This document shows positions 35,393 to 46,974 of a DNA stretch of 64,000 nt, piece by piece. Position numbers and translations under genes: made by a program. Under the pieces are notes generated by a model. That model did no database searches. It was given only the letters and a program-made list of their open reading frames with translations, and was not told where the DNA came from. This stretch comes from Sequoia sempervirens (taxonomy: Eukaryota; Streptophyta; Pinopsida; Cupressales; Cupressaceae), in assembly GCA_007258455.2 (NCBI GenBank), contig VDFB02254869.1, positions 453,312-517,311 of the forward strand, written 5' to 3'. Every line of letters begins with the position of its first letter. Position 1 is the stretch's first letter.

Positions 35393-36180
35393 GTAGGAGA
35401 CTTGTAGCTAAACGACGTAGACTTGAGAAATCTCTTAAAGGGCAGTTGGAACATGATCGTCCCTGTTTAGCTTACAATCCTCATAATAGCATCCTACAAC
35501 AATATGTGGCTAATGCTGAAAACCAGCTGTGCAAAATGGTTGTCTATAGAAGCAAAGGTGCCCAAATTCGAGCTCGATTACAATGGATTAAAGATGGAGA
35601 TCGGGGCTCTAAATTTTTCTTCCAATGCCCTCAACACAAGCATAAAATTGAGCACATCTTTGCAATCAAAACAATTAATGCCAACCTGCTATATAAGCAC
35701 AGTGATATAATGCATACCTTCTATGAACATTTCAAGAATCTTTTTATTGATGACACTAAAGATGACATTCTTCTTCTTATTCTTGAAGATAGTGTTGCTG
35801 ATTGCATCCCTAAGAAAATAGACCCTGAGTATAGCAGATTTCTTGACCACCTCCTTTCAATAGAGGAACTTGATGAAGCCTTTTACTATATGGCTTTGGA
35901 AAAGATTCCAAGAATGGATGGTTTGTCTATTGAATTTTATAGAGCCATTTGGTTTCACATTCGTGAATATTTTTATAATGTCTATCTTGATGGAATTGAG
36001 ACTGGGTCCTTAAGAAACACTATTAATCAAGGATTAATTAAACTCATACCCAAAGATAAAGATGAGGATAGTGTCAATGGATGGAGACCTATTACTCTCC
36101 TCAACACTTCTTACAAAATTATTGCTAAAGCTCTTGCACAAAGAATTAAATATATCTCTCAAGAAATTGTTGATTGCTAA
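35393..36180 (+). pseudogene. L1-type LINE pol fragment, plus strand, truncated inside RT
   Basis: The open frame from about 35393 (RRLVAKRRRLEK) to the TAA at 36178 matches the stretch between endonuclease and reverse transcriptase of plant L1 elements (LQWIKDGDRGSKFFF) and the first RT blocks (GLIKLIPK, then WRPITLLNTSYKIIAKALA). It ends before the catalytic FADD-type motif. LINE copies are usually 5'-truncated; here both the endonuclease and the catalytic RT end are missing. Confidence 0.8.
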
Positions 36181-36231
36181 ACTATTCATTCTATGGCTGC
36201 CTTGAAAGAAAGGGTATGTTTGTATAGCTTA

Positions 36232-36375
36232 GGATTTGATTGTGTGCAAAATTTTTTAGCATCAACATTTCGGATCACACTACATGATCCATCATCAGGA
36301 TGAAAGAGAGCAAGAGGAATCATGTAGTGTGATCCGAAACATTGATGCTAAAAATTTTTGCACACAATCAAATCC
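36232..36375. repeat. Near-perfect inverted repeat (57-base arms, 30-base loop)
   Basis: Left arm 36232-36288 and right arm 36319-36375 are reverse complements with three mismatches. The arms contain gtgtgcaaaa, agcatcaac and cggatcacactacatgat. It sits exactly between two LINE fragments of opposite orientation. It could be a foldback/MITE-type element or a precursor of small RNAs; no target duplication was recognised. Confidence 0.8.
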
Positions 36376-36389
36376 AACTACCCTTTCAA

Positions 36390-39300
36390 AACAACTCAAA
36401 AATCAGATAGTTCGAATACCATCCATAATTTTTTGATCCTCCACAAAACCACTATGTTCCTCAGAGATAAGCCATCTAAGTCATTGCTTCATCCTTTCAA
36501 CAATCAACTTGGAAATGATTTTATAAACTACATTACAAAGGGAAATAGGTCGAAATAGACTCAGTCGATCCACCCCCTCACATTTGGGAATGAGGGAAAG
36601 GAAGGTTGAGTACAAATCTTGTAGCATCTGCTTATTCCTCTGAGACTCACGAACCACCTCCAATAGGTCCATTTTAATGATATCCCAAAATTCCTGATAA
36701 AATTCAATCGAAAAGCCATCAGGGCTCGAGCTTTCCCTTTCTTCATCTGGAAAACAATAGCCTCCAATTCCTCTAGCGATATATAACCCAAAAGATGTTC
36801 ATTCATCTCCCCAGTAACCAATGAGGGGATACAAGACAAAACATAATTTTCTTTCGCTAAACCTTCCTTAGAATCCTCTCTAAATAAAGAAGCAAAGAAC
36901 TGCAAAGCTTCTCTAGACATATCCTGCCAATAAGATAAATGCTCACCCCTGCCACTCACAAGAACAAGCATGGAATTACCATGTCTCCTAGCTTTCATCG
37001 AATTGAAGAAGAAAGCAGTGTTTCTATCCCCCTCCTGTAACCACTCAACATGAGCCTTTTGTTTCCAATAAATTTCCTCATGCAACTCACACTCCTCGAA
37101 AGCTTTCAAAGCCCTTGCCTCCTCCCTGAGTAAATTATCAGAAATACCATTGAACTCCCTTATGTCCCAAGTGATGACATCCAAGTCAACTTGAGCAATA
37201 ACCTTAGCATGAAAAATATTTCCAAAACACTACCTGTTCCACCTGAGCTAATATTTCACATATTGCAGCAATTTTGAAAAATAATACATAACAGTTCCAT
37301 GAGTAAGTCTTCCCATCTACCACCATTCAGCCACACGCTCTTGTAAAGAAGAATATCTTAACTACATAAGTTGAAACTTGAAAGAGGGGGACCGAGCAAC
37401 ACAAGCGGAAGTAGCAAATAACTTAATAGGCCAGTGATCTGAGCCCCTCCAGTCTGAAATCTTAGAGCAAGTAGACCACAATCCTCCAATCCAGGAACAT
37501 GCAACCAAAAAAATGGTCAAGTCTCTCAACAATACAATTCTCTCCCATTCTCCTGTTGTTCCAAGTGAACTAACCATTACATGGCTTAATATCAACTAGA
37601 TTCAAGGCAGATATGTTATCATGAAGAAGGAAGAAGGCTCCAACCTCACACTGCCCCCTTCTTCTCATCCAACTCAATAATAGCATTGAAATCCCCCACA
37701 ATAATCCAAGGGAAAAAAGGAGCAAGGCTCTAAATGAAATTGATATGAGACCACAATAACTACTTACCAAGAAAATCAGTAGGCGCATAGATGTTTGAAA
37801 GAAGAATAGTTTCCCTCGATTCTAGACTTGAAGCAACCATAGAGATAGAGGTCTTGGAGGACATCTACCAAAGAGGATGAATTTTCAATGGGTTCCACAA
37901 GCAAACCACGCCCCTTGCATTACCATGAGCCCCAATACATTGGTAGTCACCCCACCCTCACAACTTTGGCAACAAATCAACAATACTTTCAATAGATAAC
38001 TTAGTCTCCTATAAAAAAAGAACATTAGGAGAATGAGTTCTCACCAATTCACAAACAACATTTTGTCGAGGGCCATTGTTCAAGCCACTTACATTCCAAG
38101 AGAGGACGATCATTTTAGAGGGCTAGAAAAATGGGAATCTAGGGTCTTAACAGATCCAGACTCCACCAAAGTCTCCCTCATCATCTTTATTTTTTCTAAG
38201 TCCTACTTTCTCCCAACTTTGGAAGACTTCTCAACAACCCCTTTCTTTTGGTCTTTTTGAAGAAGTCTGAATGAAGGAGAGGCCTTGTTTCCTTTTATTG
38301 AATTAGACCCCACTTTCAACAATGGAGTAGAGACCTCCCCCTCCCCCATATTTGCATCCACAAGAGTCTCAAACCTCCAATGAACCACCAAACTAAGATC
38401 TATGTCCATTTGCAAAGCACCAACCTCCTGTGAAGTCTGGTTGTAATCTGGTATAATTCCCTCCCGAACCACTTCCAAGACACCTGATCCATAACCATCA
38501 TACCTAAATTCACCACTTGTTCACTGAGATCATCCAGAACCTCAAATCTGCTAAAGGTATCACCTTCCTAACAGTCCTTAAGAGTCCTCTTTTGACCACG
38601 GTTCTTATTGTGAGCCTTAACAAGAATAAAAACCTCTGCACCAGTAGCTTCACTAGGAATGAGGTCCTTTCCTTTGTCAACCTTAGGAGGGTTGCGAGGA
38701 GGCTAAGTTTTCTGAGACTTAAAATATTTAGACTTCGGGCATCTTCTTTGCAGATGGCCATATTCATGACATAGATGACAACAAAAGGGAAATGTCTCAT
38801 AATCTAGTTGTTGCACCCATGAATATGAACCCACACAAATTTCTAGAGAATCCGGAAGAGGTTATTTAAATCCATCTCAACACAAATGCGAGCAAATGTC
38901 ATTACCTTCTATCTTGAGTTTGTTGAGAAGGATCTACTAGTTTCCCTAGTAGCGAAGCAATCCTATGCAGGATGTCATTTCCCCAACATTCAATTGGAAA
39001 TCTAGGGAGACGCACCCACATCGAAACCCGACTTAGGAGCTCCTATCAAGGATCAAAAACCGCATGTCAGGGTTTAATAAATAAACCAATTTGATTATGG
39101 AAATAAGGCCCACCTTTGACAACTTTATTGCGATCCACCATACAATTAAAAGTCACCATGAAGTAACTGTTTGCCAACAACATTATTTCCATCTCACCCT
39201 CTGAGGACCAGGTCCGATGAGTCCACGACTCCAAAAATTTAATTAAAACCCTCATTCCCAAGAATTTGCAGAGCAAAGAATGCTTTGATTAATACTCAAT

Positions 39301-39942
39301 ATCCTCTGCAATCAATTATGGTTGAGTTACCAACACTGACCTATCTTTGGTACACTCTAGGTAGCCATTTATCTTCGGGACACGAGAAGCTCCAGAGGAC
39401 ACAAATCCTCCATTGCCCAAATCATTTTGAAAACAAATTATTATAAAAAACCCTTGATGAACGATTTTGAGAAGAAGCTCCAAATGCAGCACATAAATCT
39501 AGAGGAGATTTGACCCCTGATGTCTCCCCAGAGCCATTATCGAGAGAACACAACACCCTATAACCCCAATATTGAGACCTCGTTCAAACACTAGATAAAA
39601 TTTACACACAAAAAAAAAAGAAAAAGAGATAAGTCAGCTACAACCCTTGTCGACAGCCAAAAAAAACCCCCACACCACACTCTTCAAACACCCTAACCCC
39701 AAATCGCACCAGCAAAGCTAAAGAGGAGATAACGGTAACCAACCACAAAAAGAAAGAGCTCCACGCATAAATCACCACCCCGCACAATAAAAAACTACCC
39801 CCGACATGCATGCATTGAGAAAACACCCACATGCGGGTTGCAACACTAATGGTTATGGGCCTACACAACCATCACACCCCTAGCCTGCTTCATCCTGTCT
39901 CAAAAATCAGAATACCTTTCTGGTTAAGTTTGACATTTGACT
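36390..39942 (-). pseudogene. Degenerate plant L1 LINE, minus strand (ORF1 and ORF2 remnants)
   Basis: Reading on the minus strand from about 39942: an untranslated stretch, then an ORF1 remnant with a DUF4283-like block (MEIMLLANSYFMVTF, VVKGGPYFHNQIG at about 39090-39200) and a zinc knuckle CHLCHEYGHLQRRC (about 38740-38785). Next come an endonuclease remnant (LVDIKPCNG, WRGSDHWPI, 37400-37640) and a pre-RT/RT part (VEWLQEGDRNTAFFF, IPKCEGVDRLSLFRPISLCNV, to about 36480). It stops before the catalytic RT motif, near the hairpin. Frameshifts and stops are frequent. This is the common plant L1 type, distinct from the LINE at 41521-46500. Confidence 0.75.
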
Positions 39943-39943
39943 A

Positions 39944-40566
39944 GGAATCCATTATAATACCTAACCAAAAGCAAATAATTAAACATGATTCAATCTACAC
40001 GTTAGGCATGCCATGAACAATCATATACAATGTGCCTTCCTATAGTGGAGAATAAACATAATGGTCATGGTATGATAGGGCTTATACAACTTGATCCTAG
40101 TGATTTACTATAAAGTAAGGGAGGATGTGTTATATTTAATGGTTACGATTAAACAATACAAATCTTTCATGAGAAAAAGAAATTGACATTTGAGAATGAC
40201 ATGTGAGGAGAATTAATCAATTATTTTAATAGTTAATTAATTACGTGTGCATGGATTTTTAGGTGGAATGTATGAAAGGATAATTAATCAATTATTTGCA
40301 TAACTAATTAATTTTGTGTGAATATCTATAGGAACATTGATTAATTAATAATAAATTATTAATTAATTGTGGAGAGATGTTAGTGGATATAAATGAGAAT
40401 TAATTAATTAATAAATTAATCAACTATGAAGAAATTAATTAAAAAAGATCAACTAACTAATTGACAATAATTAATTAGTTGATAAGACATGATGATATAG
40501 TGTAATTAATTAAATGAATAAATTAATGAATGTTGTGATGCTAAAATAATTAACTAGGATGAACTA
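39944..40566 (+). repeat. Large direct repeat, copy R2, first part
   Basis: Matches 30252-30888 closely (aggaatccattataatacc through the ttaattaat tract to atgaacta). The homology stops here and resumes at about 46975. Confidence 0.85.
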
Positions 40567-41520
40567 ATGTGTACAAATGATCAATAAAAGGTGGTGTAAT
40601 TTATTTGTCTACGTCTTGACATAGCTATAATTTGCATCTTAGTTTACACTATACTGCACACACAAGGTCAAATATAGAAATTAGAAAAATGTTTTATGCA
40701 TCAATTTAACACACAATATGTCTAGGAGAGAAAAAAATGGGTTCAAACTAAAATTTATTTGAATCTAAGGGGTTATTTCCACAAGTCTTGAAGTGATCAA
40801 GATCATTTTTTGTAGATGCAAATCTAACCTAGGTTGAGAAAATGGTAAATATATAGATTAGAACCGATTCTAAGTAATGTGTGAAAAATGATAATAGATA
40901 AGGCCCAAATTATGTGTCAACTGAGCTAAAATCACAACAATCAAACATTTGTCATCTCTTAATTGAAGGATAACATAACCAAGGTGAGTTGAACTAAAGG
41001 TGAAATTTTGTACCAACTTCTTAGTATGAAATATAATACTGCCTACCATGGATATATCACTCAATCAATGTAAAAACTTCTATCGATACTTTTTAAATAT
41101 ATAGTGTTGCATCACAATGTTACTTTAATGTAAAAGTTGTCCACTTATATATCTACTTCACTCCTAATTTTTATAGAGAAACTATATACCTCTTACTCTT
41201 TTTATATGAAAAGAATTATATACCCATCAATTATCAATCCCTCCATAAACATGGATACGATACAAACAAAGAATTGAAATGAATGGATCAATCACAATAA
41301 TTTATTTTGTGTCTTAAAGTTTCAAAATCATTCTTCTAATGTTACATGATAATGTTTAAATGTGATTCCTATTATTTGATGCAATAATAAGATGATTTCT
41401 ATTAACATGTGTGAACATCTTGTCATATATTTTCTAAGTATAAAATATTTATATTTAGCTATAAATTAATACACAATAACTACCATCTACAATTTTCATT
41501 GTCTCTAAGAACTAATAATT
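40567..41520. other. Sequence between the R2 breakpoint and the LINE 3' tail
   Basis: AT-rich, no gene recognised and not present in R1. It is either part of a compound insertion or sequence lost from R1. Confidence 0.35.
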
Positions 41521-41574
41521 GAATGAATGAATGAATGAATGAATGAATGGTTTTTAATGACGTCCACGAGACCA

Positions 41575-44500
41575 TCAGTCTATGGGACCAAGCACCGAAA
41601 CTTTAACCATTTTCAAGTTCTTTTCCATGTCAGCCCTTCTATTATAGATCTTGATCAGAAAGCTAGCAGTTTTGAGGAGCCTAGTCTCCCTAAAAAGCTC
41701 ATTTAGATTATCCACCTTCAAATTGTCTTCATATTGGATACGGATATCATCATAAGCAGCACACTCAATCATGAAGTGCCATTCAGTCTCGACAGTCCCT
41801 TTGTTGCAAAAAATACAAGTTCTTGCTCCCAAGCCTCCTTGGGGACAACCCACCTACCTGTCTCGCATCTAAGATGGTGTGACCCGGTTCTTAATTGAGC
41901 GACCAAAATCCTAGCCTTGCCTTTAATTGTAACCCTTAGATAGTCTTTCTCATCATGCTCCCACGTGGGGTTGAACTCCTGGATATAATGTGACTTTTTA
42001 CGGCCAACCTGCTTAGTCCACATAGTAGACCTAAACTTTTCTAGCACAAACTTTTTTATCTCAGCATTAGTGTTGGGGCACTCATGTAGTTTAATGTTCC
42101 ATTTGTTCAACCACTTGCTATTTTGCTTCATCCAAGTCTTCTTTCTACGGTTTAGCTCCTCCCCAACAACCATTTTGGGCCAGCGGTGCAAATCCATGTT
42201 CTCAACTTTTTTTAAATAACTTATTAACCGGATGACAGCAGATGCCTCCAACGGGAACATACCAGTTTCAGCCAAGAGAATCTCATACGGAACCGAAGAT
42301 TTGACTTTGATGCTAGTAGTGATCAAATGTTTTTGAATTCTTTCAACTTGCCTCCACTTGTGGTTTGACATGCTACCCCCCCAAACCTCACAACCATAGA
42401 GGACAACCGGTGCCACCAACAAACCAAAAAGGGTTTTCTTGGTTTTCCAATCCCATAACTCTGCTTTCCTACATCTGTTCTGTAGTAAATAAGATGCCTT
42501 CCAGCCACCCTAAATCCTTTTTGCCTTGCAAGTCTCCCAACTGAGCCTATTATGGAAATCAATCCCAAGATATTTGTATTCTTCCACCACCTCCAAAGGG
42601 CTGCCCTCAAAGATGAAATTAAACTGCTGCTTCTTCCTTTTCAAAGAGAAGATCATGATTTTAGTTTTGCTGGTGTTAACTTGCATACCGACCTCTTGGA
42701 AAAAGAGCTCGAGAGCCTTTAAATGATCTCTCAAACTAGGAGCAGATTTTGCAATTAAGATAAGATCATCCGCATATAAAAGTAACTTCACCACATAACT
42801 AGCTAGTTGAATACCCTCCCCATCAGTTTTGTTTAACCATTCTTCAAGCTTATCAATATATAATCCAAACAGAGTGGGAGATAAGGGACAACCCTGTTTG
42901 ACCCCGATGTCACTACCAAAGCATTCTGACATACCATCTTTTGTTCTAATTTTAGCGCTAACTTTCTCATAAAGTTTATGGACTGCTGCTCTAAGTTCAT
43001 CAGGAATACCAAGTTCCTTCATTCTGTTCCACAGTTTGTCCCTAGGTACCGTGTCAAAGGCTTTTTTGAAATCAACGAAACAACAAAAAGCTTCAGCCCC
43101 TTGAGTGTCCCAAACTTTCTCAATTAAGTGCCTAAGCGTGATGCAGTGATCTATGGTAGAATGCCTTGATCTGAAACCAGCCTGCCCCTTTGCCCTTTTA
43201 CCTTCCCTTTCGGCCCAATTACTGATTCTGCGCTCTAACATGCTCCCATAAAGTTTACCAAGAAGAGGATTGACCATTATAGTTCGATAGTTAGAGGGAT
43301 TATTGATATCCCCACTTTTATGTAAGGGGATGACCACACTGGTAGCCCATTTAGCCGGAAAGCCATTTTGAGTGATGCTATTAAAGAGGTATTTGATGTG
43401 AGGTGTGAGGAGCTCACAACCCCATTTTAAGAATTCAGCTTGCAGCCCATCAATATCTTGAGCCTTACCGCTTGCTAGTTTTTTTATGCCTTTCTTGATA
43501 TCCTCCTCCGAGAAGAGTTCACTTGAGGCATGCATTAAAGGGGGCTTGATTTTCTCCACCGGTCGTTCATACAAGAGCTTCGCATACTCTAACCACTGCT
43601 TCCCAGTGATATTATTTTCTATCTGACTCTTCTTTTGCTGCAGCTCTCTCCAAAAACTTTTGGGATTGTGTTTACCCAAAGCAATTAACTCTTTCCTTCT
43701 TAAATTCACATAGATTTCTTTTTTAGATTTTACCAACTTCTCGTAGTTTACTTTACTTTCTTTGTTTGACATATTCTTTTTGACCAATCTTCTTGCTGCT
43801 TTGCACTCCTCATCATACCATGGGTTAGCAGGAAAAGTATTTGAAATCCCTTTCTTGGTTCGAGATCTCTTACAACCTTCAAGAGCCTTGTGAATTAGTG
43901 GAACCAACATATTGCTGCTAATGTATTCATTTTTTTCATTGCTTTCATTGCATGGTATGTTTTTTCTTTCTTGGAGGTGATGATCCAGCGCAACCACAAA
44001 GATTTCTTGATTTTCATGATTCACAAGGATTTTTCCTTGTGAGTGAGCCTTCTTATGAGAGTACTGATTTTTTCCATCTTGCTGGTTGCCATCATGAATG
44101 TTAAATTTAACAAGAAGAGGCATATGATCAGAATTTAGACCAATAGGGCAGCACCCAATATTGAACTCCAGCAGCCTAGAGACCGAATTTTGAGAACATA
44201 ACACATAGTCTACAACACTTTTCCCATTGTAGGTTTTGCAAGTGATACCGCCCGACTTTGGCCACATTTTCATACCATTACAGATTACCATGCCATATAA
44301 GCTACATAAACCAAGTAACTCCACTCCAAAGTGTGACACACCCCCACTGCCATCTTGTGAGGTCCTTTCCCAAGGCTGAACCTCCGCCTCCTCAAGCCAA
44401 AGAGGGTTGTTGTCTTCCCCCCCACTACTGCCCAACTGAATGGACTGATTGTTGGCTGTCCTTGCATTAAAGTCCCCCATTAGCACTATTTCCCCCGAAG

Positions 44501-44942
44501 AGCTAAAAACAGAAATGTCCTTTTTTAAAGCAGCAAATGGGTCTTCATTATCCATCTTTCTCTTCTTGTAGACCTTTGAGTTTTTAGGAGCAAAATAACA
44601 TGCAGCCAGCCAAATTATTGCCCCATTTTATGTTATTTTTAGCCATATAAACTGCTTGTTTGGATCCATTTTTTCAACTTTTATCATCTCTCCCCAAGCT
44701 TCTTTTATTAGGACTGTAATCCCTCCATGCCCCTTACCTGTTTCAGTCCCTTCATTCCACACTGAGATTTTAACATACCCTTCAAAATCTGGAACTTTGC
44801 AACTATCATGCTCATGAGTTTCTGTAAGAATGATAATGTCTTTCCCTTCTGCTATGGGCCCCAACCCCGGTCCTCTTCTCCACAGGGTAACCCCTACAAT
44901 TCCAACTTACTATGTGCAAATACTCTCGTGGGGCCCCAAATC
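41575..44942 (-). pseudogene. LINE ORF2: AP-type endonuclease and reverse transcriptase
   Basis: It opens right after the ORF1 stop with HIVSWNCRG, the usual endonuclease start. The domain continues through LTETHEHD, GDFNART and SDHMPLLV (catalytic Asp/Asn and final SDH present). RT follows with AGFRSRHSTIDH, FVDFKKAFDTVP (motif A), GVKQGCPLSPTLFGLYID (motif B) and LLYADDLILIA (motif C, YADD catalytic pair intact). The C-terminus has CIFCNKGTVETEWHFMIEC, a CCHC-type motif typical of LINE ORF2. Lesions are few: a frameshift near 44870, TAA at 44628, TAG at 42510 and a frameshift near 41830; the rest is one frame. A functional product would nick chromosomal DNA and copy the element RNA at the nick. 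Confidence 0.85.
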
Positions 44943-44943
44943 C

Positions 44944-46455
44944 CTATTTATTGTGTGATGATCGCTCGCTAATTTGAGCTTTCCCATTTTTCAACCATGC
45001 CCATTTTCCAGCATCCCTTGCTGATTTCACTTTCACCCACTCCTTCCTTCGCTCTTCTTGCTGATCGAATGTTAGGTCTTCATCTAAGTAGATTTGAGTG
45101 CCTCTAAGGGACCCCCTATTCTTTAGGATTGCATTCTTGTCTTCCATGCTACCTAAGACAACCCTTACATGTCTATCCCTCCCTGCCTCTGTTTTCTTTC
45201 CAATCCTATTTGCCTGCTGAATTTTTCCTGCCCATTTGAGTTGGTCCTTGAGAAAGTCCCTTGCTAAGATATCAGTCCTCTCCTTTTCCCCGAAGTCCTT
45301 CAAACCTTTGATGATGATGTTTCTAGCTTTGTCTTGCTTGACTTTTTCTTCTCTTAATTGCATCTTTATGTGTTTCCCGATGATTTCATTTTGCGTGGTT
45401 GATGATCCACTTATGACTTGTGCCCAAGATTTGGCCTCCTCTATTTGATCCTTTAGCTTACTTTCGCTTGTTACCATGTCTGAAATTGCTGATTGGATCG
45501 CTTCTAGCTGTGCTGTGTCATTTCCCAACGCTGCCTCTGAGTTCTTTTTTTCTGTTGATTTTGCTTGTTCTAAAACTTGCTTTAAAGTGACCAGCTCTTC
45601 TTGACCTCTTTCCATCTTACTTTGCAAGCTTATTACTTGCTCCTTAAGTAGCATGTTTTCCCTTGCATGATTCCAGTTGGCTTCTAGTATTTCTTTTAGC
45701 TTGGAATCATCACGCTGCCCTTTCATTTCTAAGAGTTCAACCCTCTTTTTCATGCTCATGAGCTCATTCACGTAGAGCTCAGATGACCACAGCAGAGGAG
45801 TGGTTGTTGGACTGTAGGAGTCCAAATTGTCTTGGGGCTTTTCTGCTCCATCCCCTTTGCTTATTGTAAAACTTTTTGTTTTGTTTTGGATTGGCCTCGG
45901 AGCCTCTTGAGATGACATAATCTCCCTCTTTTTACCTTTATCTTCCCCTTGCTCTGTTTGGTCATCTATTAAATGGGGCATGTTAATAGCGACACTTACA
46001 TTGTTTCTACCTTTTGGTAAAATCATGATGAGTTTTTTCTTCTGTGACAGTTTCAGCTTTTTGTTTTGCCTACGCCTTAAAATTCCTTTATATTGCTTTG
46101 CATTCACAAACACCAACTTCTCCTTTGTGCCAGTTGAAAAAACTTGAGGGACCTCCGGGTAAAATGAATTCCAAGGCTTGACTAAATCACCTGCTTGAGA
46201 GCTTAAGAATGAGATTGCAGGTCCTTTTGTAGCTTGTAATGAGTGATCCCAGGGGATATGGTAAAGCCTTCTTACCCATGAGGAAACTATCTATATTTGG
46301 GGACTATATATTGACTCACAGCCACTTGATGCAAACCCTACAAGCCCTAGATTCAAAGAATGTGCATTTTCTATTGAAAAAGGAGTTATATCCCCTGCAG
46401 GTCCTTGACTTTCCCCGAGTGTGATAATCTGAGATTTTACTGATTGCTTAACCAT
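44944..46455 (-). pseudogene. LINE ORF1 with NF-YA-like N-terminal segment
   Basis: ATG at 46455; a single in-frame TAG at 46293-46291, otherwise open to the stop at 44944 (about 503 codons). Residues about 110-140 contain VFVNAKQYKGILRRRQ followed by KLKLSQKKKLI, closely resembling the first helix (subunit-association part) of the NF-YA CCAAT-binding core. The DNA-contacting second part is not recognisable. Next are a charged linker, a coiled coil (roughly 45300-45780), an RRM-like region (RNIIIKGLKDFG) and a C-terminal stretch (RVVLGSMEDKNAIL, IYLDEDLTFDQQEERRK) typical of L1-like ORF1 RNA-binding proteins. ORF1p normally coats element RNA. The fusion reads through in one frame, so it is not a simple adjacent fragment. 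Confidence 0.7.
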
Positions 46456-46974
46456 GATTTACTGTGCATTAACCACTATAGTTTTCACCCCCCTTGTTTT
46501 TGACGTTGCAAAAGAGAGACAAGAAACTGAGAAAAACAAAGAATCAGCAGGGCAAGAGAAAGGCATCTAACACCATTTTGCGAAGAGATAAAGCAAATCT
46601 TTGCTCACGGTGACTTTAATAATGGTGATTTTCCCTCGAGAGCCGGGCCAAAGGCGATTGTTGTTGGCTACCCGGTTTGACCCGTTTACAAAGCAGTAGA
46701 GGAACTTTGATTTTCAATGCTTCTTCCCGAATTACCATCACATAGAAACAAAGCGAAATCATATAGTCATGAAGTATTGGAAGAAAATTCTAAATATGTC
46801 AATATTTGATTAAAATATAAATAAATATCTTATCCAATTATTAATCAACCTAAATCAATTATATAATTTAATTTAATTCACATCTATTAAATAAGTTAAA
46901 CTAGCAATCATACTCAGTGTGCAATAGGTATGTCATGGTTTTTTTATTGATTTAGAATTGGTATGGATAGAGCT
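46456..46974. other. 5' region of the LINE and sequence up to the R2 breakpoint
   Basis: The stretch 46456-46740 is GC-richer than its flanks and probably includes the LINE 5' untranslated region. 46740-46974 is AT-rich and unassigned. Homology to R1 resumes at about 46975 (tagtatttaacattaag). Confidence 0.4.

Larger units (their letters stand above)
41521..46500 (-). mobile_element. Two-ORF non-LTR retrotransposon with microsatellite tail
   Basis: On the minus strand: a 5' segment, ORF1 (46455-44944), ORF2 with endonuclease, RT and a C-terminal zinc motif (about 44942-41575), and a short 3' untranslated region ending in seven catt units (41521-41549). It is almost full length, with only a few disabling changes. 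The L1-like coiled-coil/RRM-type ORF1 and the simple-repeat tail differ from the DUF4283-type plant L1 next door. No target-site duplication could be matched. The 5' end position is approximate. Confidence 0.8.

Noticed and set aside
36301..36375. The hairpin as a microRNA gene or terminator
   Set aside because: The structure alone does not support either; there is no visible promoter or T-run, and small-RNA data would be required.
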